Below, piece after piece: positions 1-8,802 of a stretch of 64,000 nt of DNA. The stretch is taken from assembly GCF_022370835.2 (NCBI RefSeq), contig NZ_CP092365.1:372001-436000 (forward strand). Direction: 5' to 3'. A program made the position numbers and the translations under genes. Position 1 is the first letter of the stretch. The number at the start of each line of letters is the position of its first letter. A model generated the notes under the pieces. It had not been told where the DNA came from. It did no database searches and worked only from the letters and a program-made list of their open reading frames with translations. The DNA is from Mycolicibacillus parakoreensis. GTDB taxonomy: Bacteria; Actinomycetota; Actinomycetes; Mycobacteriales; Mycobacteriaceae.

Positions 1-60
1 CTGGAGCGCTACCGCGACCTGCCCTACATCGGGACCCTGGACCCGCGGATCTACCGGTAG
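1..60 (+). CDS. hpt: Hypoxanthine phosphoribosyltransferase, C-terminal end only
   Basis: Only the last 19 codons are in the window, ending at TAG 58-60. The translated tail (LERYRDLPYIGTLDPRIYR) matches the conserved C-terminus of mycobacterial Hpt, the purine-salvage enzyme that joins hypoxanthine or guanine to PRPP. The identity also fits the neighbour, since hpt lies beside lpqG in mycobacteria. The rest of the gene is upstream of the window. Confidence 0.85.
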   Translation: MERYRDLPYIGTLDPRIYR

Positions 61-83
61 CCGCCGGTTCGCCGTGCCCGGCG

Positions 84-161
84 GGTTTGTGCCGCCACGG
101 CGGTTTGTGCCGCCACGGCGCCGCAGGGGGCCCCCTCACCGCCGTGGCGGCACAAACCGCC
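84..161. terminator. Tandem repeat and long perfect hairpin, likely bidirectional terminator
   Basis: An 18-base unit occurs twice in tandem (84-101 and 102-119). The second copy forms a perfect 22-base-pair stem, 99-120 pairing with 140-161, around a 19-base loop that itself contains GGGGGCCCCC. It lies between the convergent hpt and lpqG genes, so a two-way transcription stop is the simplest role. There is no T tract on either side. The 22-bp perfect stem is much longer than a typical terminator and may be a dispersed repeat. Confidence 0.6.
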
Positions 162-185
162 CGGCGTGATCGTCCTCGGCGTCGG

Positions 186-926
186 CTACTTCAGCTCCCA
201 CACCGCTTCCACCGAGAAACTCACCGTCTGCTCCCCGGGCTCGACCGGCACGTCGGACAGGGCGCGCTGCGCCGGGCGCGGGCTCGGCCGCTCGGTCTGC
301 GGACCGCCCGGGCGCTCCGACACCGAGATCACCGTGCCCAGCGTCAGCCCCGACAGCTGCGCGTACTGTTCGGCGCGATCCCGGGCGTCGGTGAACGCCC
401 GCGCGCGGGCGTCGCGCACCAGCTGCGAATCGTTCTCGATCGAGTAGTTCACCGAGTTGAGCCGGGTGGCGTCGCCGCCGGTGCTCACGATCAGCGCCAG
501 CGCCTCCGACGCCGAATCCAGCTCCCGGATCTTGACCCGGATCGCGTTGGTGGCGCGGTAGCCGGTGATCGTGCGCGCCTCGCCCGGTTCGCTGGTGTAC
601 TGCGGCTGCAGGCTCACCGAGGTGGTGTTGATGTCGCTCTCGTCGACACCGGCGTCGAGCAGCGCGTCGATGAGCGCGCCCTGGCGCTCGTTGGTCTGGT
701 TCATCGCCGCGGTCACATCGGGGGCGCTGAACTCGATGCCGACGTCGACGGTGAGCAGATCCGGGCTGCCCTGCACCTGGCCCTCGCCGATCACCGTGAC
801 CTCGCGGACGCCGTCGTCGGCGGGGGAGGCGGTGTCGCAGCCGGCCACCCCGGCGAGGGTCAATACGGCCGCCACGGGGGCGAGCAACCGGCGGGTCAGT
901 CTGCGGGGGTGCGGTGCGATCGGCAT
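186..926 (-). CDS. lpqG: SIMPL-domain (DUF541) lipoprotein LpqG
   Basis: A predicted cell-envelope lipoprotein of 246 residues. The N-terminus has an Arg-rich start, a hydrophobic stretch and a lipobox (VAGC, Cys about 30). The rest is a SIMPL/DUF541 domain, beginning around the VTVIGEG motif and covering most of the mature protein. The molecular function of mycobacterial LpqG is not established. A GTG three codons upstream (935) is possible. ATG 926 is preferred because a TAGGGT -10 box (939-934 on this strand) ends 7 bases before it, which would give a leaderless mRNA. It is convergent with hpt. Confidence 0.85.
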   Translation of the reverse strand: MPIAPHPRRLTRRLLAPVAAVLTLAGVAGCDTASPADDGVREVTVIGEGQVQGSPDLLTVDVGIEFSAPDVTAAMNQTNERQGALIDALLDAGVDESDINTTSVSLQPQYTSEPGEARTITGYRATNAIRVKIRELDSASEALALIVSTGGDATRLNSVNYSIENDSQLVRDARARAFTDARDRAEQYAQLSGLTLGTVISVSERPGGPQTERPSPRPAQRALSDVPVEPGEQTVSFSVEAVWELK

Positions 927-957
927 GGTTGGCACCCTAACGTGCGGGCCGGCCGGC

Positions 958-1932
958 TCAGCGCAGCTCGGCGAGGAACTCCAGCAGCGCCGCGTTGACC
1001 TGCTCGGGGCGTTCCTGCTGCAGCCAGTGCCCGGCCCCGTCCAACACCAGTTCGCGATACGGGCCGGTCACCACCTCGGTGGCCCGGTCCGGCCGGGTGA
1101 ACCCGAGCACCGGGTCGGCGGAGCCGGCCAGAAACAGCGCCGGCACGGCGGTGGTCGCCCCGGCCAGCGCCGCGGTGGTCTCCCAGTTGCGGTCGAAGTT
1201 GCGGTACCAGTTCAGCGCGCCGGTGAACCCGGTGCGGGTGAACTCGGCGACGTAGTGATCCAGGTCGGCCGGGCGCAGCCAGTCCGGCAGCCCGTCGGGC
1301 TCGGGCAGCCGGTCGATGAACCCGGCCGGCCCGGGATCGGTCATCACCGCCGCGGCGGCCCGGTCGGCGGGCGGGCGCAGCCCGCCGAACATGCGCCGCA
1401 GGGTGCGCGCCGGATCCGCGCCCAGCTCGGCGTCGGCGACACCGGGCCGCTGGAAATACAGGATGTAGAAGAAGTTGTCGCCGACGAGCCGGCGCCACAC
1501 CGCGGTCGGCTTCTCCCGCGGCCGCGGCGTCGGCGGCACGCTGAGCCCCGCCGCGGCGGCCACCCGGTCGGAATGCAGCAACGCCGCGTTCCACACCACC
1601 GGGGCGCCCCAGTCGTGGCCGACCCAGACCGCGCGCTCGGCGCCGACATCGTCGAGCAGGCCCACCAGGTCGGCGGTGAGGTGGTGGATGTCGTAGGCGT
1701 CGACCGGGTCCGGGGCCGAGGACCGCCCGTAGCCGCGCTGATCGGGGGCGAGCACGTGATAGCCCGCGTCGGCCAGCGCCGGAATCTGGTGGCGCCACGA
1801 ATAGGCCAGCTCCGGGAAGCCGTGGGCGAGCAGCACCACCGGCGCGCCCGGCTCGCCGGCCTCGGTGACCTGCAGTCGCACGCCGTTGGTGTCGATGAAC
1901 CGCTGCCTGCCCGCCGTCGCGCCTGTCGTCAT
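958..1932 (-). CDS. ephA: Epoxide hydrolase, alpha/beta-hydrolase fold (EphA-like)
   Basis: A 324-residue alpha/beta hydrolase. Visible motifs are the oxyanion-hole HGFP (about 37-40), the nucleophile elbow GHDWG with Asp about 107 (Asp rather than Ser, typical of epoxide hydrolases and dehalogenases), and a C-terminal GAGHW that supplies the catalytic His. The family opens epoxides to diols through an alkyl-enzyme ester. Length and location between lpqG and ftsH match M. tuberculosis EphA (Rv3617). ATG 1932 is chosen; GTG 1938 two codons earlier is possible. The gene is divergent from ftsH. Confidence 0.85.
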   Translation of the reverse strand: MTTGATAGRQRFIDTNGVRLQVTEAGEPGAPVVLLAHGFPELAYSWRHQIPALADAGYHVLAPDQRGYGRSSAPDPVDAYDIHHLTADLVGLLDDVGAERAVWVGHDWGAPVVWNAALLHSDRVAAAAGLSVPPTPRPREKPTAVWRRLVGDNFFYILYFQRPGVADAELGADPARTLRRMFGGLRPPADRAAAAVMTDPGPAGFIDRLPEPDGLPDWLRPADLDHYVAEFTRTGFTGALNWYRNFDRNWETTAALAGATTAVPALFLAGSADPVLGFTRPDRATEVVTGPYRELVLDGAGHWLQQERPEQVNAALLEFLAELR

Positions 1933-2083
1933 CGTCACACCCAAGCACAGCCGGTGGCGCCGCGAAACCAGGTGAGCGGCTCGGGGGCCCGCCATCGCGT
2001 CGGGCCCCCGACGGCGGCGCGGTAGCCTGGGCTGTTGCAACTGTCTGTACGGGAAGGACGTGGCCGAGCCCGGTCGTAAGTTG

Positions 2084-4345
2084 ATGAAACGCAAAAACGT
2101 GATCCGCACCCTCACCGTGATCGGTGTGCTGGTGGTGTTGGGCTGGTCGATCTTTTATCTCAGCGACGACACCCGCAAGTTCAAACCGGTCGACACCTCG
2201 GTGGCGGTCACCCAGATCGCCGACGACAACGTCGAGAGCGCCCAGATCGACGACCGTGAACAGCAGCTGCGGTTGACGTTGAAGGACGGCAACGACGCCA
2301 CCGAGGACGCCGACCAGGTCATCACCAAGTTCCCGACCGGCTACGCGGTGCCGCTGTATGACGCCCTGGCCGCCAAACACGTCAAGATCAACACCACCGT
2401 CAACCAGGGCAGCATCTGGGGCACGCTGCTGATCTACATGCTGCCGCTGCTGCTGCTGGTGGCGTTCTTCGTGGTGTTCTCCCGCATGCAGGGCGGGGCC
2501 CGGATGGGTTTCGGGTTCGGCAAATCCCGGGCCAAACAGCTCACCAAGGACATGCCGAAGACCACGTTCGCCGACGTGGCCGGCGTCGACGAGGCCGTCG
2601 AAGAGCTCTACGAGATCAAGGACTTCCTGCAGAACCCGTCGCGCTACCAGGCGTTGGGCGCCAAGATCCCCAAGGGGGTGCTGCTGTTCGGTCCGCCCGG
2701 CACCGGCAAGACCCTGCTGGCCCGCGCGGTGGCCGGCGAGGCCGAGGTGCCGTTCTTCACCATCTCCGGCTCGGATTTCGTGGAGATGTTCGTCGGGGTG
2801 GGGGCCTCGCGGGTGCGCGACCTGTTCGAGCAGGCCAAACAGAACGCGCCGTGCATCATCTTCGTCGACGAGATCGACGCGGTCGGGCGCCAGCGCGGCG
2901 CCGGGCTCGGCGGCGGGCACGACGAGCGCGAACAGACCCTCAACCAGCTGCTGGTGGAGATGGACGGCTTCGGCGACCGCCAGGGCGTGATCCTGATCGC
3001 GGCGACCAACCGGCCCGACATCTTGGACCCGGCGCTGCTGCGGCCCGGGCGGTTCGACCGGCAGATCCCGGTGTCCAACCCCGACATCGCCGGGCGGCGC
3101 GCGGTGCTGCGGGTGCACGCCAGCGGCAAGCCGATGGCCCCGGACGCCGACCTCGACGGGCTGGCCAAACGCACCGTCGGGATGTCGGGGGCGGACCTGG
3201 AGAACGTGATCAACGAGGCCGCGCTGTTGACCGCGCGGGAGAACGGCACGATCATCACCGGCGCGGCGATGGAGGAGGCGGTCGACCGGGTCATCGGCGG
3301 GCCGCGGCGCAAGAGCCGGATCATCAGCGAGCAGGAGAAGAAGATCACCGCCTACCACGAAGGCGGACACACCCTGGCCGCCTGGGCGATGCCGGACATC
3401 GACCCCATCTACAAGGTGACGATCCTGGCGCGCGGACGCACCGGCGGGCACGCCGTGGCCGTGCCCGAGGAGGACAAGAGCCTGCGCACCCGCTCGGAGA
3501 TGATCTCGCAGCTGGTGTTCGCGATGGGCGGGCGCGCCGCCGAGGAGCTGGTGTTCCACGAGCCGACCACCGGCGCGGTCTCCGACATCGAGCAGGCCAC
3601 CAAGATCGCCCGCGCCATGGTCACCGAGTACGGGATGAGCTCCAAGCTCGGTGCGGTGCGCTACGGCACCGAGCACGGCGACCCGTTTCTGGGCCGCACC
3701 ATGGGCACCGCCCCGGATTACTCCCACGAGGTGGCCCGCGAGATCGACGAAGAGGTCCGCAAACTCATCGAGGCCGCCCACACCGAGGCCTGGGAGATCC
3801 TCACCGAGTACCGCGATGTGCTCGACCGGCTGGCCGGGGAGCTGCTGGAGAAGGAGACCCTGCACCGCGCCGATTTGGAGGCGCTCTTCGTCGCGGTGGG
3901 CAAACGGCAGCGGCTGACGCTCTTCGACGACTTCGGCGGCCGCACCCCCTCGACCAAGCCGCCGATCAAAACCCCCGGGGAACTGGCGATCGAGCGCGGC
4001 GAGCAGTGGCCCAAACCGGTGCCGGAGCCGGCGTTTAAGGCCGCGATCGCCCGGGCCAGCGCCGAGGCGGCCCGCGCCGACGGCGGCGCGGAGCCCGGCG
4101 CCAACGGCGCCCCGCCCGGCGCCACCCAGCCCGACTACGGCGCCCCGGCCGGCTGGCACGCGCCGGGCTGGCCACCGCCCCAGCAGCAGGGCGGCCACTG
4201 GTATCCGCCCCAGCAACCGGCCGCGCCGTACCCGGGCTACCCGCCGGGGCCCGGCGCCCCCGACGAGTCCGGCGCCGGGCCAGGATCGGGGGACCCCGGT
4301 GGGGCCGGTGAGGAGAGCCGGACCAATCCGCCGGCCCGCAGCTGA
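2084..4345 (+). CDS. ftsH: ATP-dependent membrane zinc metalloprotease FtsH
   Basis: A membrane-anchored AAA+ protease that degrades misassembled or short-lived membrane and cytosolic proteins. The 753-residue protein has two N-terminal transmembrane segments (about 7-24 and 108-127) around an extracytoplasmic domain. These are followed by the AAA module with Walker A GPPGTGKT (about 203-210), Walker B FVDEID, the second region of homology, and the zinc site HEGGH (about 425-429). The tail is a long Pro/Gly-rich disordered extension, as in mycobacteria. ATG 2084 matches the usual mycobacterial start (MKRKNV here, MNRKNV in relatives). A GTG at 2060 is in frame but its purine-rich upstream sequence is too close. 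A TAGCCT box at 2022-2027 is a plausible -10. The folate genes follow 16 bases downstream. Confidence 0.95.
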   Translation: MKRKNVIRTLTVIGVLVVLGWSIFYLSDDTRKFKPVDTSVAVTQIADDNVESAQIDDREQQLRLTLKDGNDATEDADQVITKFPTGYAVPLYDALAAKHVKINTTVNQGSIWGTLLIYMLPLLLLVAFFVVFSRMQGGARMGFGFGKSRAKQLTKDMPKTTFADVAGVDEAVEELYEIKDFLQNPSRYQALGAKIPKGVLLFGPPGTGKTLLARAVAGEAEVPFFTISGSDFVEMFVGVGASRVRDLFEQAKQNAPCIIFVDEIDAVGRQRGAGLGGGHDEREQTLNQLLVEMDGFGDRQGVILIAATNRPDILDPALLRPGRFDRQIPVSNPDIAGRRAVLRVHASGKPMAPDADLDGLAKRTVGMSGADLENVINEAALLTARENGTIITGAAMEEAVDRVIGGPRRKSRIISEQEKKITAYHEGGHTLAAWAMPDIDPIYKVTILARGRTGGHAVAVPEEDKSLRTRSEMISQLVFAMGGRAAEELVFHEPTTGAVSDIEQATKIARAMVTEYGMSSKLGAVRYGTEHGDPFLGRTMGTAPDYSHEVAREIDEEVRKLIEAAHTEAWEILTEYRDVLDRLAGELLEKETLHRADLEALFVAVGKRQRLTLFDDFGGRTPSTKPPIKTPGELAIERGEQWPKPVPEPAFKAAIARASAEAARADGGAEPGANGAPPGATQPDYGAPAGWHAPGWPPPQQQGGHWYPPQQPAAPYPGYPPGPGAPDESGAGPGSGDPGGAGEESRTNPPARS

Positions 4346-4361
4346 ACGCGATGGAGGTGTC

Positions 4362-5009
4362 ATGGCCCACCCCGATTCGATGACGAATTCGGAGACGGTC
4401 GAAGCCGAGTTGGGCGCCCGCCCGGTCCCGCTCGGCGGTGCGGTGTTCGATCAGGCGCGCGCCGAGGCGGCGGTGCGCGAACTGCTCCACGCGGTCGGGG
4501 AGGACCCGGAACGCTGCGGGCTCAGGGACACCCCGGCGCGGGTGGCACGGGCCTACCGGGAGATGTTCGCCGGGCTCTACACCGACCCCGACGACGTGCT
4601 CGACACCACCTTCGACGAGCAGCACGACGAGTTGGTGATGGTCAAGGAGATCCCGATGTACTCGATGTGCGAACACCACCTGGTGTCGTTCCACGGGGTC
4701 GCCAACGTCGGCTACATCCCCGGCGCCGACGGTCGGGTCACCGGGTTGTCGAAGATCGCCCGGGTGGTCGACCTCTACGCCCGCCGCCCGCAGGTCCAGG
4801 AACGGCTGACCGGCCAGATCGCCGACGCGATGATGAACCGGCTGCAGCCGCGCGGGGTGATCGTCGTGGTGGAGGCCGAACACATGTGCATGTCGATGCG
4901 CGGCATCCGCAAACCGGGCGCGATCACCACCACCTCGGCGGTGCGCGGCCAGTTCAAGACCGACACCGCGGCGCGGGCGGAAGCGTTGGATCTGATGCTG
5001 CGCAAGTGA
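4362..5009 (+). CDS. folE: GTP cyclohydrolase I
   Basis: It converts GTP to 7,8-dihydroneopterin triphosphate, the first step of folate synthesis. The 215-residue protein has the zinc-binding CEHH motif (Cys about 103), the later [11 protein letters not shown] motif with the second zinc Cys, and the C-terminal KPGA..TTSAVRG signature. ATG 4362 follows a GGAGG four bases away; a second ATG at 4380 is less likely. The stop overlaps the folP start by 4 bases (GTGA), indicating translational coupling. Confidence 0.95.
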   Translation: MAHPDSMTNSETVEAELGARPVPLGGAVFDQARAEAAVRELLHAVGEDPERCGLRDTPARVARAYREMFAGLYTDPDDVLDTTFDEQHDELVMVKEIPMYSMCEHHLVSFHGVANVGYIPGADGRVTGLSKIARVVDLYARRPQVQERLTGQIADAMMNRLQPRGVIVVVEAEHMCMSMRGIRKPGAITTTSAVRGQFKTDTAARAEALDLMLRK

Positions 5010-5848
5010 ACTCCGCACCGGTGCAGGTCATGGGCGTGGTGAACGTGACCGACGATTCGTTCTCCGACGGCGGCCGCTACCTGGCGTGCGACCGCGCCGT
5101 CGAGCACGGCCTGGCGCTGGCCGCCGACGGCGCGGCGGTCATCGACGTCGGTGGGGAGTCCACCCGTCCCGGCGCCCGCCGAATCGACCCGCGGGTGGAG
5201 GCCGCCCGGGTGCTGCCGGTGATCACCGCCCTGGCGCAGCACGGGCTCACCGTCAGCATCGACACCATGCACGCCGCGGTGGCGCGGGCCGCGCTGGGCG
5301 CCGGCGCCACCTGGGTCAACGACGTCTCCGGCGGCCAGGCCGACCCGGCGATGACCCCGCTGCTGGTGGAGACCGGCGCGCGGTGGGTGCTGATGCACTG
5401 GCGGGCGGTCGCCGCGGCCCACCCGCACCGGGTGCCGCACTACCGGGATGTGGTCGCCGAGGTGCGTGCCGAACTGCTCGCCGGGGTGGACCGGGCGGTG
5501 GCCGCCGGGGTCGACCCGGCGAAGCTGATGATCGACCCCGGGCTGGGGTTCGCCAAGACCGCGCGACACAACTGGGCGCTGCTGCACGCGCTGCCGCGCC
5601 TGGTGGCCGACGGGGTGCCGGTGCTGGTGGGGGCCTCACGCAAACGGTTCCTCGGCACGCTGCTCGCCGACGCGGCCGGGGTGGCGCGCGCCCCGGACGG
5701 CCGCGAGACCGCCACCGCGGTGATCTCGGCGCTGGCCGGCCTGCACGGCGCCTGGGGGGTGCGGGTCCACGATGTGCGCGCCTCGGTCGACGCCCTCAAG
5801 GTGGCGGCCGCCTGGAGCCGCGGAACAGCGAAGGACGATGATGGCTGA
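5006..5848 (+). CDS. folP: Dihydropteroate synthase
   Basis: It condenses dihydropterin pyrophosphate with p-aminobenzoate and is the sulfonamide target. The 280-residue length equals that of mycobacterial FolP1. Visible signatures are [16 protein letters not shown] (Asn 13 and Asp 21 region), [11 protein letters not shown] in the pABA loop, the WVNDVSGG strand, DPGLGFAKT, and GASRKRFLG with the substrate-binding Lys and Arg. GTG 5006 overlaps the folE stop, and the end overlaps the folB start by 8 bases. The tight packing indicates one operon. Confidence 0.95.
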   Translation: MNSAPVQVMGVVNVTDDSFSDGGRYLACDRAVEHGLALAADGAAVIDVGGESTRPGARRIDPRVEAARVLPVITALAQHGLTVSIDTMHAAVARAALGAGATWVNDVSGGQADPAMTPLLVETGARWVLMHWRAVAAAHPHRVPHYRDVVAEVRAELLAGVDRAVAAGVDPAKLMIDPGLGFAKTARHNWALLHALPRLVADGVPVLVGASRKRFLGTLLADAAGVARAPDGRETATAVISALAGLHGAWGVRVHDVRASVDALKVAAAWSRGTAKDDDG

Positions 5849-6239
5849 CCGAATCGAGTTGCGCGGCTTGACCGTCCGCGGACACCACGGCGTGTTCGAC
5901 CACGAACGCGTCGACGGGCAGGACTTCGTCGTCGACATCACCGTCTGGCTGGATCAGTCCGCCGCGGCCGCCGGCGACTCCCTGGCCGAGACCTACGACT
6001 ACGGGGTGCTCGCCGACCGGGCGGCGGCGATCGTCGCCGGGCCGGCGCGCAACCTGATCGAGACCGTCGCCGCCGAGATCGCCGAGGAGGTCATCGTCGA
6101 CGCCCGCGTGGACGCGGTGGAGGTCACCGTGCACAAGCCGCAGGCCCCGATCCCGCACACGTTCGCCGACGTCGCGGTGGTGGCCCGTCGGTCCCGCCGC
6201 CGACGCGGCCCGGTGGTGCCGGCCGGCGGGGCCCTGTGA
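5841..6239 (+). CDS. folB: Dihydroneopterin aldolase
   Basis: It converts 7,8-dihydroneopterin to 6-hydroxymethyl-dihydropterin and glycolaldehyde. The protein has 132 residues (family about 120-135), starting ADRIELRGL and containing the [10 protein letters not shown] active-site region, the TYDYG loop and HKPQAPIP, all conserved in FolB. ATG 5838 and 5841 are adjacent; 5841 gives the start that aligns with relatives (MADRIEL). It lies between folP (overlap) and folK (31-base gap). Confidence 0.93.
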   Translation: MADRIELRGLTVRGHHGVFDHERVDGQDFVVDITVWLDQSAAAAGDSLAETYDYGVLADRAAAIVAGPARNLIETVAAEIAEEVIVDARVDAVEVTVHKPQAPIPHTFADVAVVARRSRRRRGPVVPAGGAL

Positions 6240-6270
6240 GCACCCCCGCCAACCGGAAGGAGCGCAACCG

Positions 6271-6822
6271 ATGACCCGTGTGGTGCTGTCCATCGGATCG
6301 AACCTGGGCGACCGGATGGCCCGGCTGCGGTCGGTCCTCGACGGGTTGGGCCCGGCGGTCCGGGCGGTCTCGGGGGTCTATGAGACCGATCCGTGGGGTG
6401 GCCTGGATCAAGGGCAGTTCCTCAACGCGGTGCTCGTCGCCGAGGACCCCGCCCGCGACGGGCAGGCCTGGCTGCGCCGCGCCCACGAACTCGAAGACGC
6501 CGCCCACCGGGTGCGCGGGGAACGGTGGGGTCCGCGCACCCTCGACGTCGACCTGGTCACCTGCCACGAGACCGCCCCGGACGGCGACACCCTGGTGATC
6601 TCGCGCGACGACGGGCTGACGTTGCCCCACCCGCTGGCGCACCTGCGGGCGTTCGTGCTGGTGCCGTGGCTGGCGATCGAGCCGGACGCCGAGCTGATGG
6701 TCGCCGGCCGGAACCGGCCGGTGAGCGCCCTGGTCGCCGAACTCGATCCGGCCGAGCGCGCCGCGGTGCGCCGGACCGACCTGTCGCTCGGCGCGCCGCC
6801 GGGCGCGGATACGGCGCGGTGA
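6271..6822 (+). CDS. folK: HPPK, 6-hydroxymethyl-7,8-dihydropterin pyrophosphokinase
   Basis: It transfers pyrophosphate from ATP to hydroxymethyl-dihydropterin, making the FolP substrate. The 183-residue protein has the SIGSNLGDR start, YETDPWG and QFLNAV substrate-binding segments, and the RWGPRTLDVDLV motif carrying the two magnesium-binding Asp residues. A GGAAGGAG site precedes ATG 6271. The stop codon overlaps the next gene (TGATG), so DUF3180 is probably co-translated. Confidence 0.94.
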   Translation: MTRVVLSIGSNLGDRMARLRSVLDGLGPAVRAVSGVYETDPWGGLDQGQFLNAVLVAEDPARDGQAWLRRAHELEDAAHRVRGERWGPRTLDVDLVTCHETAPDGDTLVISRDDGLTLPHPLAHLRAFVLVPWLAIEPDAELMVAGRNRPVSALVAELDPAERAAVRRTDLSLGAPPGADTAR

Positions 6823-7307
6823 TGGGCCCCACCCGCAAACGTGACCTGCTGGCGCTCACCGTCGCCACCGCCGTCGGCGGCTATGTGCTGGTGACCGCGG
6901 CCTACCGGTGGTTTCCCCCGATCACGGTCTGGACCGGGGTGTCGCTGGGGGCGGTCGCGGCGGTCGAGGCGGGCTGGGGCCAGTACCTGCGCGGCAAGAT
7001 CGGCGCCGGCGAGATCGGCCCCGGACCCGGCCGGGTGCATCCGCTGGCGGTGGCCCGCAGCCTGGTGGTCGCCAAGGCCTCGGCGTGGGTGGGGGCGCTG
7101 GTGGCGGGCTGGTGGCTGGCGGTGCTGGCGTATCTGCTGCCGCGCCGCAGCTGGCTGCACGTCGCCGCCCAGGACACCGTCGGCACGGCGGTGGCCGTCG
7201 TCAGCGCGGTGGCGCTGGTGGTTGCTGCGCTGTGGTTGCAGTATTGCTGCCGTTCGCCGGGGTTGCCGCCCGACCCGGGAGAGGAAGCCGAAAACCAGGC
7301 CTGCTGA
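6822..7307 (+). CDS. DUF3180 membrane protein (Rv3605c-like)
   Basis: A 161-residue membrane protein with four predicted helices: near 9-25, 33-50, a hydrophobic pair around 80-103, and 117-142. It matches DUF3180, which lies directly after folK in many actinobacteria. Function is unknown. The tight overlap with folK (shared A of TGATG) suggests a link to folate metabolism or export, but this is inference from position. The hydrophilic tail ends in EEAENQAC. Confidence 0.85.
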   Translation: MGPTRKRDLLALTVATAVGGYVLVTAAYRWFPPITVWTGVSLGAVAAVEAGWGQYLRGKIGAGEIGPGPGRVHPLAVARSLVVAKASAWVGALVAGWWLAVLAYLLPRRSWLHVAAQDTVGTAVAVVSAVALVVAALWLQYCCRSPGLPPDPGEEAENQAC

Positions 7308-7373
7308 ACGTCGAATGAGAATCGCCCAAGCGTGGCAACACGCTGATTGACCTCGCCCGGGTACAGTCAGGCC

Positions 7374-8699
7374 ATGACCGTTCTGTCCCGCGGCGCTCGG
7401 GTCCGGCGCGGCGGCCGCAGGCCGGGCTGGACGTTGCTGACCGCGTTGCTCGTCCTCGCGTTGGGGGCGAGTTCGGCGCTGGTGTTCACCAACCGGGTCG
7501 AGTTGCTCAAGCTGGCGGTCGTGCTCGCGTTGTGGGCCGCGGTGGTGGCGGCGTTCGTGTCGGTGATCTACCGGCGGCAAAGCGATGTCGCCCAGGCGCG
7601 GGCGCGGGACATGAAACTGGTCTACGACCTCCAACTGGACCGCGAGATCGCGGCGCGCCGCGAATACGAATTGGGCATCGAATCGCAGCTGCGCGCCGAA
7701 CTCACCGCCGAACTGCGCGCCGAGTCCGCCGACGAGATCGCCGCGCTGCGCGGCGAATTGGCGGCGCTGCGCACCAATTTGGAGATCCTGTTCGATGCCG
7801 ATCTGGCCCACCGGCCGGCTCTGGAGACCGACCGCGCCACCGTGCACGCCTTCAGCGACCGCGGCGCCGAGACCGGGGGGCCCGCCGAGTGGGGCGCGGC
7901 CACCGCCACCCGCGTCGACTCCGACCGGGCCGACGCCAGCCCCACCGCGGAGAACCCGATCATCGACGTCCCCGAGGTGGCCGTGCCCACTGGCGCCGAA
8001 CCCGCCGCCGAGCCGCCGCCCGCCGCGGCGCCGCGCCACACCGGGGCCCCCGCGGGCGGCAGCCACCGCCGTCGCGCCGAGAGCGCCGAACCGCCCCCGC
8101 CCCCGCCGCGGCCCGAGCCGGCCGCGTGGCCGACACCGCCGCCGGCAGCCGAACCGCCGCCGGCGCACCGCCCGTGGGACACCGGCCCGCTGCGCGCGGC
8201 GCCGCCGGCGCCCGCCGCGGGCGCCGGTGCCTGGTACCCGCCGCCGGCCGGCCCGGACTGGCAGCCGGTCCCGGCCGAGGGGCAGTGGATACCGCCGGGC
8301 GCCCCGGGCAGCCACTGGGCGCCCACCGAGGAGCCGCCGGCCCCCGAGCCGCGCACCGGTCGCCACTACGCGCCGTCGGCCCCCGCCGGCGCGCCGGGGC
8401 GGCCCCCGCCGGCGCCCCCGGCCCCCGAGGGCCCGCCGGCGCACGCGCGCCCCGCGCCGGAGCCGGGCTGGCGTTTCGAGGACCACCACGGCGGTGAGGG
8501 TCCGGCCCACCGGGGCGCGCCGCCGTATGTGCCGCCGATGCCGACGCGGCCCGAACCGGCCGCCCGCCACCGCGGCGACGAGGAACCCGCCGAACCGGCG
8601 AGCCGGCGCAGCGAAGGGCAGTCGGTCGCCGATCTGCTGGCCCGATTCCAGGTCAGCCCCACCGGCGGCGGGGGCCGGCGGCGGCGCAAGGAGGACTGA
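7374..8699 (+). CDS. Membrane-anchored Pro/Ala-rich protein (Rv3604c-like, DUF6779)
   Basis: The 441-residue protein has two hydrophobic segments near the N-terminus (about 20-42 and 46-65) and then an Arg/Glu-rich, probably coiled-coil stretch (about 75-150, repeated LRAELTAELRAE-type sequence). The last 290 residues are a low-complexity Pro/Ala/Gly/Arg region. It matches the conserved mycobacterial Rv3604c type, whose role is unknown. ATG 7374 is supported by TACAGT at 7362-7367, six bases upstream, indicating a leaderless mRNA separate from the folate operon. Confidence 0.82.
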   Translation: MTVLSRGARVRRGGRRPGWTLLTALLVLALGASSALVFTNRVELLKLAVVLALWAAVVAAFVSVIYRRQSDVAQARARDMKLVYDLQLDREIAARREYELGIESQLRAELTAELRAESADEIAALRGELAALRTNLEILFDADLAHRPALETDRATVHAFSDRGAETGGPAEWGAATATRVDSDRADASPTAENPIIDVPEVAVPTGAEPAAEPPPAAAPRHTGAPAGGSHRRRAESAEPPPPPPRPEPAAWPTPPPAAEPPPAHRPWDTGPLRAAPPAPAAGAGAWYPPPAGPDWQPVPAEGQWIPPGAPGSHWAPTEEPPAPEPRTGRHYAPSAPAGAPGRPPPAPPAPEGPPAHARPAPEPGWRFEDHHGGEGPAHRGAPPYVPPMPTRPEPAARHRGDEEPAEPASRRSEGQSVADLLARFQVSPTGGGGRRRRKED

Positions 8700-8725
8700 G
8701 CGCAGACCCGGTTCGACGGCCGCGC

Positions 8726-8790
8726 TAAAATCTGCGGTGACCGTCCGGTACCCGCAGTGCGGGACTGGAACGAACCGACAGGACTTGTGA
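8726..8790 (+). promoter_or_regulatory. Promoter with a candidate 17-codon leaderless leader peptide
   Basis: TAAAAT at 8726-8731 is the best -10 box in this part of the window and heads the DUF2520-panC-panD-coaX operon. Five bases later a GTG (8737) opens a short frame of 17 codons, ending at TGA 8788-8790, 12 bases before the ATG of the first operon gene. The peptide would be [17 protein letters not shown]. Translation is not proven; the region is otherwise a 103-base intergenic leader. Confidence 0.5.
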
Positions 8791-8802
8791 GGGTCGTCTG
8801 CG

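Noticed and set aside
896..4363. Reverse-strand open frame of 1155 codons across ephA and ftsH
   Set aside because: It runs antisense to ftsH with unmistakable FtsH motifs on the other strand. Its translation is a His/Arg/Gly-rich low-complexity chain, the usual shadow in high-GC DNA.
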